A stretch of 64,000 bases of DNA from contig VWZL01000174.1 of NCBI GenBank assembly GCA_013396915.1, positions 1 through 64,000 of the forward strand. Direction: 5' to 3'. The position numbers and the translations under genes are program-made. The first letter of the stretch is position 1, and the number at the start of each line of letters is the position of its first letter. The notes beneath the pieces were generated by a model that had not been told where the DNA came from, made no database searches, and saw only the letters and a program-made list of their open reading frames with translations. Origin of the DNA: Stercorarius parasiticus. Its lineage: Eukaryota > Chordata > Aves > Charadriiformes > Stercorariidae. Shown here in pieces: positions 25,921-37,848 of this stretch.

Positions 25921-28900
25921 CTAAGCCACCAATGATTTGCAGTAAAATTTCCTTTTTTGTTGCATCTCATCTTTAATGAATATCAGCTAAAGTTCTGAAG
26001 CTTTGTTGTATTCCCTCCCCTTTCCCAGTCCAAAAGCCCTCTAAATTATTGTGTTAAACCGTAACATGATGTTGGGTTATTATGTAAAACCCAAATTGTA
26101 TTTTACTTACTGGAATCCTTTTCATAGTTTCCTTTTGAAGTTTATTGCCCAGGCTAACAGGGAAGCCGTTAGAACGATTTTTCTTCTGTGTGGTCTACAT
26201 TTTACCTACCAGTAGTCTCTTCCTTTGAACAATATAACCTTTTTCAAGTTAAAAAAAAAATAAAAATTCTTGCTAAAATTTGGAAGAGAAGGTTTGTGTG
26301 CACTTATCCGTCTACGTGATGTGAATACTGAAAACCTCTAATCTAATTTTATTCCTAGGCCCACTTTGTCATTTGTCTTTAAACTTGTTTTTTGATGTAT
26401 AGCAGTGGCGATGATGGGTGCCTGGCTGTGTTGCAGCATTGTGCCGGCTCCCGACGGCCACTTGCCTTACATGTTTGTGCAGCGCATAGCAGAAGCCACA
26501 CGATCGTTGTGTTTCTCAGGAAGCGTAAGTGGCAGCTCAAAGTGGGGTTCACATGAGGCAGCATTAGCCTCCAGATAAAACCATGCCCCTACGCGTTCCT
26601 GTTCCCTGACACTCTGGCACCTGTGATTATAAAAAAAAAAAATTAAATGGGCAGGACTGGGCGTGGGCAGAAATTGTGGGCAGAAATTAGTCTGAGTCTG
26701 AATGTGTTATCAATGCACTTAGCAACTGCATAGCCCACTTTTTGCTATCACACTGTTGAGCAATACTGGCAGGACCGGGTTCCCTTGTACTCCCTCTTAA
26801 AAATGCAATGCTAGGTTGCTGTGAATAACCTAGGCACAAGGGTGAACTTTTCTGCCCAAGGACAGGGCCAATCTCTTTAGATAATATCTCTTTTTTACCT
26901 TTGGCTGGTTTGTTTCATAAGGAGCTGCCTCATCTGGTGTTTTTTTCTTTCATTTTCTCCTGTGAATGATAGGTGGGGTTCACTGAAAATGGGATATGGA
27001 TGTTGTGACAATGCTGCTAGGAACTGAGTTGGAAGACGTTATTTGGCATCCAGAGTTGCTCTGACACATTTTTACTGGATATTGCTTTACCCAGTGCTCC
27101 AGACCTTTGGACTGCTGATGAGTTCAGGGGTGGGGAAGAGGATGGTGCATTTCCGTGAGGATTGCAAAAGTTTCAGGAGTCATTAGGGAGAGATGGGAAA
27201 GGACTGTGATAACTGGCTTCTGACAGGTTTGAACACAAGAACATGATTTGGCAGAGCAGAAGAACCATACGTGCAGTGTCCAGTTAATTTTGATTTTCAT
27301 TTTCTTAATTTCATAGATATTAGTGGATAGACAATGGAATTTGGACTGTAATAGGTCAGTTGCTTGAAACACCTGACCATGTATGTTGTAAGAGAATTAA
27401 ATACACTCTGCTGATTCACTTCGTTTCTTGCTGGTTCATCTGGCTTGGGCTAAGGGAAGTTGTGCACCCGAGAGTAGCTGGGGAAAGGAGTAAGATTTCA
27501 GTAAGTTTGAGAGGATACAAACGTGCATATAAACAGGTTGTTTTTTCCTTGCATGTGTTGCTGTTTCAGAAGGCTGATTATTTAAGACAGAAAATAGTAC
27601 CATATGTGCCTGACAAACTGCAGGGTATTTCTGCTGTGGCAGTGAGCCATGGTAGCATGCTTTCCATCAGGGACTGGGATTTCTGTTCCCTGTCCTTTCA
27701 ATCTGCTTGTTAGACTCAGTGAGGGCTCCATGTCCGAGTGTCTATCTGCAGTCAGAATCTGCAAAGCAAGAGAGAATCCAACCAAATTGTCCTGCATTGG
27801 CTTAGCAAACTGTACAGGTGTCACCCGGAGAGGTGTTGCAGCTGTACTTCAGAGATTGCAAAGGTCAGTCTGCATTTCCATGAATGCTCCTGTTTCCAGT
27901 GATGTGGAACTCAATTGTGCAGAGGTTTGGCGCAGGAGTTCTCAGAACTTGAACCTGTTTGCTTTAACAAAATGTGCTGAAGATGCAGGGGTGGGAGTCG
28001 TTAAGATAACAGCTGATGCAGTAAAACCATGTGTGACTGCAGTTATGTGTTGGCTTGACTCATGCCAATCCTCTCTGCCTTCAATCTGCAGAAAGGGAGC
28101 TGCAGGGTTTCATATATGTAGCTAGGGGAAGAGTTTAGTCCAGCTAAGAAATTAAGAAATTACATAATAATGTGTGAGAAATACTGCATCTTTCTTTTCA
28201 GTATTTTCCGAGGTTTTCAGAGTTCCCTTTTAAAGATGGATACAGCTTTTCCTTCCTTTTGTTTTCATTTTTCCACATACTTTAATTGTGTTTTGTTTCT
28301 ACCCTAACTCGCTTTCCACATTTCAAGCAAAACCAAGAGGGATGTGATTGTTTTTGTTTAACAACTTGAACTTGAGCAGATTATTCATTGCCAGCGTTTC
28401 CTGGTTGGTGTGCAATGGAAATCTACCCACCGTTGATGAGGTTGTGGAAACAATGTTTGGTGGTGAATGCCAACCCCATGGCTGGCACAGAAGGGACAGC
28501 ACGTGCTTTAGGAATACTTTAAAGCAGTAGTTTGAACTTTGAAGCCAGTGGATTCAGAAAGGGAGAATGATGGAGCGGAACTAGTTGAGCTTCTGTTTTT
28601 TTCTGAGCATGTTTTATTGTTTCCAGTGGTTGAGAGCATGCTGTGCCTTGCTTCGGGCAGGATGGGGGGACTGTGGCATGAGCATCTCTCCTGGGGAGCG
28701 AGTGCGAAGCGACCACAGTGGAGTCGCGTGCCAGCAAGGGGTTGCCTCAGTGTATTCCCTGCATTTCACGGAGGCGGGACAGATGAGGTGGCCTCTGTCT
28801 CCCTCTGACACCACAGGGCAGATCCAGCTCCCTGGTGGTTTCCCCACCTGCTGCCTGGCACGTGAGGTGATGAGAAGGGGAAAGGGTGCTGGGCCAGACT

Positions 28901-29534
28901 GCAAAGATGGGGAGACTGAGGCCCAGCAGCAGCAGAACATGGGGAAAAAGCTGTTGGTGGGAGTCCCCCAGCCCGAGCATGGTCTGCCTTTCACAAACTC
29001 ATCTTTCAACGCTACCACGAGCAGAATTTTTCTTTGGGGCCAACTTGAAGCCTGCTCTAAATAGGTGGCCAATCTTCCAGTTACTTTCCATCTCCTTTCC
29101 CCTAGACTGTAATGGTTTTCTATGGCACACAGAAGCAATGCAAAAATCATTCCTGTGTTTTTCTACATTATTAAAGAACGTTCCTTCAGCCCTTCATAAC
29201 TTGGGACTTGGGGTCTGCCACTGCTCATCTGTGTGTGGTAGAAACCAGGCCCACACTGATGATGATTTTGGTGTTAACTCTCCCAGTATCCAAAGGACTT
29301 CTCTTTGTTTTAAAGGTTTTTGTGTCTTGTTTGAAAAAAAAATGGTGAAGAATTTGTCTGATCTTCTTGGGGAGGATTTCTGTGAATAGAATATGAATGA
29401 ATCCATTTGGATTTTACCAAAGACTTCTACATCGAGTGGCTTTAAAATATATTTAAAATGTTTATTTAAAATCCAAGTCAAATGATTTTTAACAAACTGT
29501 CTCAAGATAGAAGAAACTGACTTTTTGGAGTAAC
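25921..29534. other. non-coding stretch, no gene recognised
   Basis: This stretch has A-rich runs near 26250 and 26630 and an imperfect 13-bp tandem (GTGGGCAGAAATT twice) near 26665-26690. There is a 158-codon plus frame at 27649-28125 and a cluster of overlapping frames on both strands at 28540-29390. The cluster sits in slightly GC-richer DNA. None shows a recognisable domain or a consistent exon structure. Confidence 0.45.
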
Positions 29535-29640
29535 TATTGTTTATTCTTTGTATTGCAGTAGCACCTAGAGAACCCTATTGTGCTAGATGCGGAACAAACA
29601 TATAACAGAGATGGTCCCTGCCCACATGAGCTTACAGCCT
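29535..29640 (+). repeat. ancient amniote interspersed repeat (family uncertain)
   Basis: GTATTGCAGTAGCACCTAGA, then CCCTATTGTGCTAGATGC, ACAAACATATAACAGAGATG and GTCCCTGCCCACATGAGCTT resemble a repeat common in reptile and bird genomes. I recall its form as 'gtagcacctagaggcccc...attgtgctaggcgctgtacaaacac...gacagtccctgccccaaagagcttacaatct'. I recognise the pattern but cannot name the family with confidence. Confidence 0.45.
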
Positions 29641-31601
29641 TCAGCTTGGACTCTGCATCGTCCTGCTGGGGGATTAACCAGGCATTCATTCTCCTTACAC
29701 GCTTCTGCCATTTTAGCTGGGCTCTCTTGGGGCATGAGGTCAAACCTGCAAGCTTGATTTCCTCATTACCCCCAACAGAGAAAAGATCAAGTAGAAGGCA
29801 AGTTGCAGAGAGCTGAACATTTCTCAAACTGATTTTCACATGATGTAGGTACCAAGGCTGTGGCCGAGCCATGTGGGCTTCCTGAGATCACTGCTGCTCT
29901 TTGAAGAGCTGTGGTTTCCTTGTTCCCAGTGTCCTCAGGCAGATCGAGGTGTTTGGATAAAAGGAAGCCTTTTCAGTGGTTTGTGGTTTATATTATTTTA
30001 AAAAAAAAGTTTTCTTTGTTGTTTTGCCTACTCATTCAGTACCTTCCCATGGTTGCTGACATATAGGGCAAGGGAGAAGGATGTAATAAAAAGCAAACCC
30101 GACATCACACATGCACACTGTCAATCATCAAAGTATCAAAAACAAAGCTTGCAAGAGCACAAACTTGTATAAATGTGGAGAGGAAAAAAAAAAAAAGGAC
30201 ACTGCCCAAGCACATCAGGCCATCTTGTCCCTTTGGCAGCTTTAAGTTAGGGTGGAAGAAACTCCACTCATTTTTTGAACTTGTCTCCTGGCTCACCATC
30301 CCATCCTTTTCCACGTCCTCTCTCAACCCTCAGGTATAGCTGGGATTTGTCTCTTCTTACAGAGCGACAGTCCCAGGGAGGGATGAACGAGGAATCCTTC
30401 ACATTAGTTCATGCTTTATCAAGTTATGGGGTCTTAGGGGCAAAAGAAGCCAAAAGATAATTTCTCTATACCTGTCTGTTCCCTTCTCTACTCTCACTCA
30501 GTGACATGGAGTGGCTCCGACAGGCAGGGAAGGTGATGGGATCATGTGAATGAAGAGGAAGGGACAACTTCTCTGTCTATGCTTGGTTTTGGGCAAATCC
30601 CATCTGCTGTTTATCCCTTCTATCCACAAAGGAGCAAGGGAGAGCCATTGTGCTTCATTTGCAGGGACGTGAAAGGTATGGGGGGTGAGAAGTATCCCAG
30701 AGCAAAAAAATCTAATTAAGGATGACAAACATGCCAGTGGGAGAAAGGGAGAGGAGAGGTCTGGACCTTGGCAAACAGAAAAGTTGAATTGTGGTTTCCA
30801 GTGTGTGCTAGAGCCTAGCTCTGATTGAAGCCACGTGGCTTGTGAATAATGCTGGCAGAAACAGAGCAACTGGCAGTTTGGCATTGTGTTAGCAGAGAGG
30901 AAGGACAGCTCTTTCTACTGAGTTGCTTCTAATTCATTACCCCCCCCAGAAATAAATAAATAAATATCCTGAAGCTGTATGTGTCACTGGTGCAGCTCAG
31001 CAGAGGTGTCTCTGAACCCCTGGTCCAGGAGACCCCATTCTTGCCCCACGTCTCACAAGACAAAGGCGATGTCAGGGAACGGCACTTTCAAAACACAAGC
31101 CAAATGCAGAGTGCTCTGAAACCAAATCCCTCTGTCTGCAAATAAGAAAGTTGGGTTTCTGATCACTTGTTTCTAAACATTTTGTCACAAACTTCCTTTG
31201 GAGATGGAGAAGATGAAAAAAATGGGATGAGTGCTCCCTGGCCCAAGCTCAATATCCAGAATCTCTGCTTAGAGCTCTCAAGGAAGAAGGGCTTCCTCGA
31301 AGTCTCCTGTCCACAACCTATGATGCTGCATGCATCTCTGGGAGATGCACAAGCTGCTACCAATGTGCTTTGAGGTTACGATACCCAGCCCCCTGTAGCT
31401 AAGGAAGGAAAAAAAAATCTTTACCTCTATAGAGGTGGGTCTAGATACAATCATCTGAGTCCTACATACCCCAGAAGTCTGGGGGAGCTTGGATGTGGTC
31501 TCCCATGACCTGTTACAGGGACAAGCTCAAACAGGTACTATTTGGATGTGAATCCAAATCCAAATTCCCACAGATTTTTGGCTGCCAGTTCGCTGGGAGC
31601 C
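29641..31601. other. non-coding DNA downstream of CISH
   Basis: No gene is recognised. There is a poly-A run at about 30183-30196 and an (AAAT)n tract at about 30951-30966. If CISH uses a 3' end more distal than the candidate at 31602, the right-hand part of this stretch is CISH 3' UTR. Human CISH has a 3' UTR of roughly 1 kb, so that is possible. Confidence 0.4.
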
Positions 31602-32028
31602 TTTATTCTATCTCTAATTCCACAAAAGAAAAAGAAACAAAAAAGAATAAAGTAAAAGGTGCTTTTAAAGTACCATGAGGAGAGAAACTGCCATGGAAAT
31701 AAATAGCGAAAATAACAATGTTAACAATTCCGGTCTCACAGAAACTCTGAAATTCAAGTAGTGTGCACATGCCTACAGCACTTTCTCACAGCCACTGTCG
31801 GCGCGGCCTGAGATTCAGAGCTCAGATTGTGTCCCGTTGTTCACTGAAACAACCAACTCCTCCCTGGTGCTGGAATGGATTTAGAGAGAAGGGGAGAGGA
31901 AAGATGGATGCAGTCTCTGCTGATAACCAGGTCTTTACTGTGCCCACCTGATGCCACACTTTAGTGGGACAAAGACACAAAGTTCTCTTATTCCTGTCCC
32001 TGTCTGTCATGCCTGAGATATAATGGCT
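31602..32028 (-). other. CISH: CISH 3' UTR (candidate extent)
   Basis: The 3' UTR follows the CISH stop codon on the minus strand. The nearest minus-strand AATAAA is the complement of TTTATT at 31602-31607, which would give about 430 nt of UTR. The complement of 31695-31712 reads as an AT-rich run containing ATTTATTT, compatible with an AU-rich instability element. A longer UTR using a more distal site cannot be excluded. Confidence 0.35.
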
Positions 32029-32531
32029 TCAGAGTTGGAAAGGGTATTGCTTCAAATAGTCCCCCATCCGCCTGGGTAGAGGGAGCTGGTCCACGTCGGC
32101 TGTAGACTTGTTGATCCGTAGCCGGCACAGGTGCTGTAGACTGGGGATGCTGTCTTTGCGGCTGAGCGGCCGGATGAGTTTCAAGTGTACTGCAGCTGCT
32201 GCCATCTCTTTTTGCATGGGAGGTAGAGGAGACGGAGGCGGGTAAGGAGCCTCATTCTTGCTTTCTGTTGTGCAGGACATGACATAATGCTGGATAAGAC
32301 TGACCACATCTGGGAAGGCCAGGATGCGAGGTTTGGACAAGTAGTTCGAGTCTAGCCGGAACTTGCTGTCAGTGTATTCAATGCGCACGTTGGTGGGACC
32401 TCGATTTGTCTTGACAGAGAGCGTGAACAGGTAGCTGGGGTGGGTGCTGTCCCGTACCAGGAAGGTGCCCTCAGGCATCTTCTGGAGGTGCTGCTTGGCC
32501 TCACTGGCAGTGATAGATCCCCAGTACCAAC
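32029..32531 (-). CDS. CISH: CISH exon 3, coding part (SH2 domain and SOCS box)
   Basis: The acceptor reads CTTTTCCAG (complement of 32540-32532) and the exon starts at 32531. Its first two bases complete Gly83. The exon then encodes residues 84-249 and the stop, that is, essentially the whole SH2 domain, the Pro-rich linker ([11 protein letters not shown]) and the SOCS box. Compared with human the linker is shorter, which accounts for most of the length difference. Confidence 0.96.
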
Positions 32532-35500
32532 CTGGAAAAGCATCCCAGAAGGAACTTGTTAGGAAAAAAACATATTAAAGGACTGGCAGTGTGTTTAGGG
32601 AAGCCTTGAAGCCTACTGGGTTCAGGGCCTGGAAAGTAACGAAGCCCAGGCTTTGTAAGACCTTCAGAAAGACTATGTCAAGGTCTAAGAGTTTCCTACC
32701 TACGCCTGTCATTGCTGTGCTGGGGCTTGGGACGGGGATGGCCAATTTACGCAGATACTGCGCTTTACAGAGAGAGAGGGCCCTTTTTGCATTTCTTTCT
32801 CCTGATTCAGTTGTAAAAAAGCTTTTGCTTACGCTAGTAACAAATTACTTCATGATACAACTTTGTAGAGACTGAAAATACACTTGCTGTATCCAAAAGA
32901 GTCAGCCATGGCTGTGACAGAACGAGGTTCCTAACCAAAGTGGGATCGGGAGATTCTTCCTGGAGCTCAGATTGCAGAGTTGGCTCCCTGCTCCCTGTAG
33001 CCTTCTGACCCCATGACTTTGTGAGTTGAGTCTTACCCGATTCTCGCAGGTAGGAGAAGGTTTTTGCAATGCAGAGAAGGTCTTCTTCAGGGTCTCGCGT
33101 CTGAGGTGGGTTGCTGTCTGGAACTGGAGCTGCAAAGGCAGGCGCGGACTCCTCCTGGAAGGCCATAACTGGGAGAGGCTGCATGATCGTCTCTGGCAAA
33201 TCCACCGCAATGTCCCTGAGTGACAGTCTCCTGATCTTCTCCTCTGCCAGCAAAGGATGAGGTCTGAAATGAAGGGCATACTCTGCTATTTTTCCTTGCC
33301 TTGAAATAGGTTGCAGTGTCTGTTCAGCACATGCTACATTGTACTACCATTGTACTACAACATGTTATGTTTTATAAACAGATCCTCAATATGATTATCT
33401 TTCAAAGAGAGAGAGTCAAGAGGGGAAAAATTAAACAGCTAAAGATGAGTCCTTAGAAACAGGGAGAATTGGCCTCTTTCACCTTGTAAAAGGTGGTCTA
33501 TCTTGCAATTAAGGTTGATTTGAAACCTGGTATTTTTAGATGTTATCTTTTAATATGTAGGTTCAGAGACAACAAGGTTCATAGCAGCATTACAGCTTCA
33601 CTTACATCATTACAATGTTAGAGCATTTCTTTTTCTGCCAGTGCGTTTGTTAGTCATTTACTGTAATATAATTAGAAGCAAAACTGGGAATAGCTCGGGT
33701 TTTGTCCTACCCGCTTTCTGCTCAAGGTTGACCTGATCTTAACGTGTGCATTAGAACGCAGGGTGAGCTGATCTTGTAGTAGAATAATGGGAATTATTGT
33801 TTTAGCCAAGCCTCTGCACTACACAAACCCTAGCATTCAACAGCACAATGGAGACCTCAGTGCGACTGTAATCCCTGCGGGATTACAGCAGCAGGAGGTC
33901 CTGCCGTGGCTGAGCTGCTATGAACATTAATCCCTCTGTGGCCTAAAGAGAGCATTAGTGTTCTCTTCAGGTTAGTTCAGCATCTAAGGGCAGTTTCAGG
34001 AAGCCTCTGGAGCTCTCATGGGCCATGGGTGCTCCTTCTCTGCAGCATGGAGATTCCTAAAGGAAGGCAGAGCTCCAGGGGGAGAGGGTGGATGTTGGGA
34101 GCCAGGGAAGTCTTCATTCCCAGGCAATCTCCGGAGGAAAACCATTAGTTTCTGTCTTCTAGGCTCTTTGCCTTTATGTGCCTTGTACTGCTGCATGTCC
34201 TGGGTTATATCCCCCACAGGCACTCACTTGTTTGAGACGTTCTTTTAGACACTTAACATAAAAGATAGCTGAGCTTCCAGAGAAATACAACACAGTCCTC
34301 AACATGAGACCGTCACAGCACCATTGGAGCTGATGGGGATTGCAAAGGCAGCAGCCACCTCCTCCCACATCACTGAAAAGAGAAGTGGAAGGACACTCTG
34401 AAGTCATAAGCGCTTCCCTTCCGGTCTTCCTCCTTCTCTGTGCTGTATGGGAACACTCACACTTTATATACATACAGAAATGTGTGGTAAATGATCTGCT
34501 CCTGGTCATGGCTGCACCCCACCTTCCCAAACTGCCAAGTCTGAGGTATGGAACGGGGAGCAGGAAGAAGATTTTGGGGGGAAAAGTAGAATAGAGATAA
34601 CCTGACCGGTTCCATGACTCTGCATTTCTAATAAAACCACATAGCTTTGGAGTAAGGTTTTTGTAAAAGCACTGGTAAAATTGAATTTACAGAGAGACAC
34701 TTCTTGCCCATGCAATAAATGGCAAAACCCTGCTATTCTTTTGGTATTTAGAAAAGAACATTCTTCCTTTTTCCATCTGTCAAATCAGGACATATGAAGA
34801 AGGGTATCTACTTAGCATTCGTGGTATTTGATCCTCATTTCTTAATTTCTATTCATGAGTAGGAAACCAAACCTAATGAAAGTGATTGCTGGCCCTTATC
34901 TTCACCAGGTGCCCTTGATCACAGGGACTGCATTTTCAGGGGCGTTCACAGAACAATGGATCTGAATATACTTTTATACCTGGAGGTCGCTGTTGTAAAA
35001 CCTCTGGGTTCTCTTTCAAGTCCCACCTGAGCTACGTTTGTAGGTGTTGAGGGCTGCATTTTTAAAGATGCTTGGATGTCTCCCTCTTAATGTCATGGTC
35101 TTCACAAATGTCTGGCTTCTTGGGGAAAGGAGATTCCTGACTCTCCATTTCCCCCCTTTTTGAGCAAGGAGGACCATAAACCGGCTCCTTCACAGCACTG
35201 AACCCAATATAATAGTTCGCGCTGTGCAGAGGGTGTTACACAGGACCGCTGGCAGAGCATTCTCTCTCAGGTGCAGTCTTATACCAACTGTTCACTGAGC
35301 TGAAAATGGCTGTGACCAATGTTAGGTAAAATGAGTCCTGCACCACTCGCTGCCCACTCACTCCCCACAGCTTGAATACTGCAGTCCAAATTCCAAATTT
35401 CTCTGAACTTATTTTCTCCTGGAAAATTTTTCTGGCCTACCTTTTGGGAAGGGTTTTGAACATGAAGAAAACTTTTCTCATTCCTAGCATGGAACTACTT

Positions 35501-37848
35501 TTTTTTCTTTTTATATACCTACTTTGGAGAGGAAATTAGGAATTGGCTAAGAGGCTGGGAAGGAAGGGAGAGATAGGAAACCTTTGTGGGGAAACATACT
35601 CCTGTTTCATTGCAGAAAGCAATTTCAAGGGCTGTACCCGTTCACAGTTCGAACCTCCTCCAAAAGACACATCAACTGTGTGAATTTGTCAGTAGTTTCT
35701 TTTATAGAGCCGCTGCGGTGGGTCTCTGAAACGGAGCCCGTGTGCTTAAGATGAGGTTTGCCCCTGTGCCCGCTCTCTGCTGCCTTACGCTTTCTGCCAC
35801 CTGAAGGTGAAGGAGCCCAAACCCCCTGCAGTCAGTGTGGAGATTCTTCCACTGCAGCCAGAGAAGGGCCGTGCCGATACTCTTCCTCTTTCCCTTCTGT
35901 ATACCTGCCTTATGTCCCTCTCCCCCCTACAAAAAGTCCTAGCGCAGCCGGAGTCTCAAAGGAGCGCAGTGGGATTAGAAATTCTCATAGACTGGGAGGT
36001 GCTGGTGTCCAAAACAACTTTGTACGTAGGTTGAAGAAAAAAGAGCTGCTGCTGTGACCAGCTCCAGGCAGAGGAAAGGGAGAGCAGAGGGATCAGCGAG
36101 TAATGGCAAACTACAGCTTTTAATATAAGTACATTTGCAAGAGGGATAAGAAGCGTTTGCTGGGATAAGGACATGTTGAAAAAGATATGCTGACATGAAA
36201 AAGTCAGCCCTTTAATGGGGCAAAAAAAGTGTTTGAAAATAATTAGTGCTTATAAGAAAGTAGAGGAGAGACGTGGAGGACCAGGACTGAACAGAGTAAA
36301 GCATTAGTACAACAGCTGCGATGAGGAAGAAAACAAATATATAAAATTTGGCGTGTCTAGCCAGTAGCCTGTGTGGAGTCTCCAAAGAAACAGCAAATGA
36401 ACTTCCCTGTGCTCTGGCAATTAGCCTTTCAAAAAGACTTGGAAAGCCAAGAAAGTTCAAGAGAATTAGCTGTGTCTGATATCATTTAGTGTTAGCTTTG
36501 CAGTTACTTTGCTGATAAGCTAAAACTTTGTAACACAGTACAAATAGTACAAGAAAAAGTGTGTCGAGCTGCTCTCCCTTCTGTCAGCCACGTCCCAAGA
36601 CTCCCGTGGGAGCTTGGTCTGAATAGGAGGCAGAGTAGGAGTCCAGGATATATGAAATCCTAGAGGATAATGAAAACTGAGCAGTAGATGGTCATAAAAA
36701 AGATATTAGAGACAACCATCTACACATCTGGCTACATAACAAGTTCTTAGTGGGTGAAGGGAAGCAGTAGCTCTGGTATGTTAACCCTGGAAAAAAGCTT
36801 CAGCTAAGGGTTTCACAAAGCCTAAGCTGAAAAATGAATTCCCTTTGCCGTGGCTGTAGGAACTGCAGCAGCAGACCAAGAATGAGAGCAAAACCAAACC
36901 CAATTACTGAGTAGTAGGAATGTATTGGTAAGCATGAGCTCCGCTTGTCTGTGGAACAGATTTGGGCGGGGGGGAAATGGCAGAAAAATCCCCATGCTTT
37001 AGTCATTTAAAGCAGACAAGGCAAATGCACTGCCTCTGAGGAAAATCCGCTGAGGGCAGGCAGGATGGGTAACACTGACATTGCGGCTCAGGCCAAAACC
37101 AATGCTGACACTTTCCAAATATGCTGGATGATTCCTGCAGACCAGGTATTTACACACACTGATGACCTGAGCTGATCATACAGACACTGAAGTGCCAACA
37201 CACCAGTACTAGACACTGGTACCAGAGAAGGGACTTGGATGTTACCTGTTTTACTAAACAGAGATGGTGTAACTATATATGCCCCCTGTGGCTTGTACAG
37301 AATGCTGTGTATGAGTAAGTCTGTACCTACATTTAATCTTATCCATAAAAGCAATAGAAAACCAAAATTACGTGTTTAGCATAAATATTTACTTAGAAAT
37401 AGACAAAAACATCTGAAGTCTGGGGAAGTTTTTCCCTGTAAGCAGTTTGTTTCCACTGGGACATTAGAGAACACCCACGGTCTCGGGTTTGTGTCCCCGC
37501 TGGTGCTGCACACACACCATTGAACAACACACTCTGAGCTTTTACTAATTTTTACTCCCCCAAAGACTTTGAATACCATGTCACTTTTCAGCAATAGAAA
37601 GCACGGAAATCAGGAATCCTTTACAGTCCATGATTTTTGGCCATGGAATCTAAAAAGCAGACAGATAGGACACACACGCACAGTTCAGCACTCAGCCAGC
37701 GTAAGTCATTCCCATTCCATTACAATCACACATGGCAACTCACACAAGCCGAAAAACCGTCCCAGAGAATCTTACTAATTACAGTTATCAAACCACAGCT
37801 TTTAAAAGAAGGCTGCAAAGTATCTTACCCCTGAACACAGAGGATCAT
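32029..37848 (-). CDS. CISH: cytokine-inducible SH2-containing protein (CIS), three coding exons
   Basis: CIS is a cytosolic SH2/SOCS-box protein. It is induced by STAT5 and binds phosphotyrosines on cytokine receptors, damping signalling and directing ubiquitination through Elongin B/C-Cullin 5. The coding sequence is complement(32029-32531, 33037-33263, 37829-37848). It joins in frame to 249 codons plus stop; human CIS has 258. The start (MILCVQG, human MVLCVQG) is chosen by homology. Residues 60-83 carry the CIS-typical [20 protein letters not shown] segment. The SH2 domain starts at W84 ([11 protein letters not shown]), with FLVRDS at 106-111 and R109 as the phosphotyrosine-binding arginine. 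A proline-rich linker follows. The SOCS box spans about 210-249, with BC box [11 protein letters not shown] (213-223) and LPLP Cullin box (232-235), ending in YPFQL. All splice sites are GT/AG. The gene is divergent from MAPKAPK3, as in human. Confidence 0.97.
32532..33036 (-). other. CISH: CISH intron 2 (505 bp)
   Basis: The donor GTAAGA starts at 33036 and the acceptor AG ends at 32532, both read on the minus strand. The intron is phase 1 and splits a glycine codon just before the SH2 domain. Open frames crossing it on either strand are read-through shadows. Confidence 0.95.
33037..33263 (-). CDS. CISH: CISH exon 2 (N-terminal region)
   Basis: This is a 227-bp internal exon. The acceptor is CTTCATTTCAG, ending at 33264, and the donor after 33037 is GTAAG. 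Its first base completes Gly7. It then encodes PHPLLAEEK (human PRPLLAVER), a diverged stretch, [12 protein letters not shown] (human MQPLPAGAFLEE), and the conserved [19 protein letters not shown] leading into the SH2 domain. There is no ATG at the start of its frame, because the initiator lies in exon 1. Confidence 0.95.
33264..37828 (-). other. CISH: CISH intron 1 (about 4.6 kb)
   Basis: The donor GTAAGA starts at 37828 on the minus strand and the acceptor is at 33264. No exon or recognisable repeat is seen inside. A locally GC-richer patch lies at about 35700-36000. The left end of the duplicated block that flanks the assembly gap falls inside this intron, at 37171. Confidence 0.85.
37829..37848 (-). 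CDS. CISH: CISH exon 1, coding part (20 nt)
   Basis: The minus strand reads ATG ATC CTC TGT GTT CAG GG and then the donor GTAAGA, encoding MILCVQ plus two bases of Gly7. Human CIS begins MVLCVQG with the same split, which identifies this very short coding segment. The initiation context (GAC before ATG) is moderate. An in-frame ATG nine codons upstream (37875-37873) has a weaker context and an in-frame TAA further upstream. It could add nine residues, but homology favours the downstream ATG. An identical copy exists at 39721-39740. Confidence 0.9.

Noticed and set aside
27649..28125. 158-codon plus-strand frame as a gene
   Set aside because: No recognisable domain, no promoter, no splice context and no homologue that I know; length alone is weak evidence.
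28540..29390. Cluster of overlapping frames up to 178 codons on both strands
   Set aside because: Mutual overlap on opposite strands and lack of any domain suggest chance openness in a GC-richer patch. A short piece near 28905-28925 (GATGGGGAGACTGAGGC) resembles the MIR core but is too short to call.
32834..33036. Continuation of the CISH exon 2 frame beyond the donor
   Set aside because: The sequence after YLRESG no longer matches CIS, and a clean GT/AG junction to exon 3 restores the WYWGSIT continuation.
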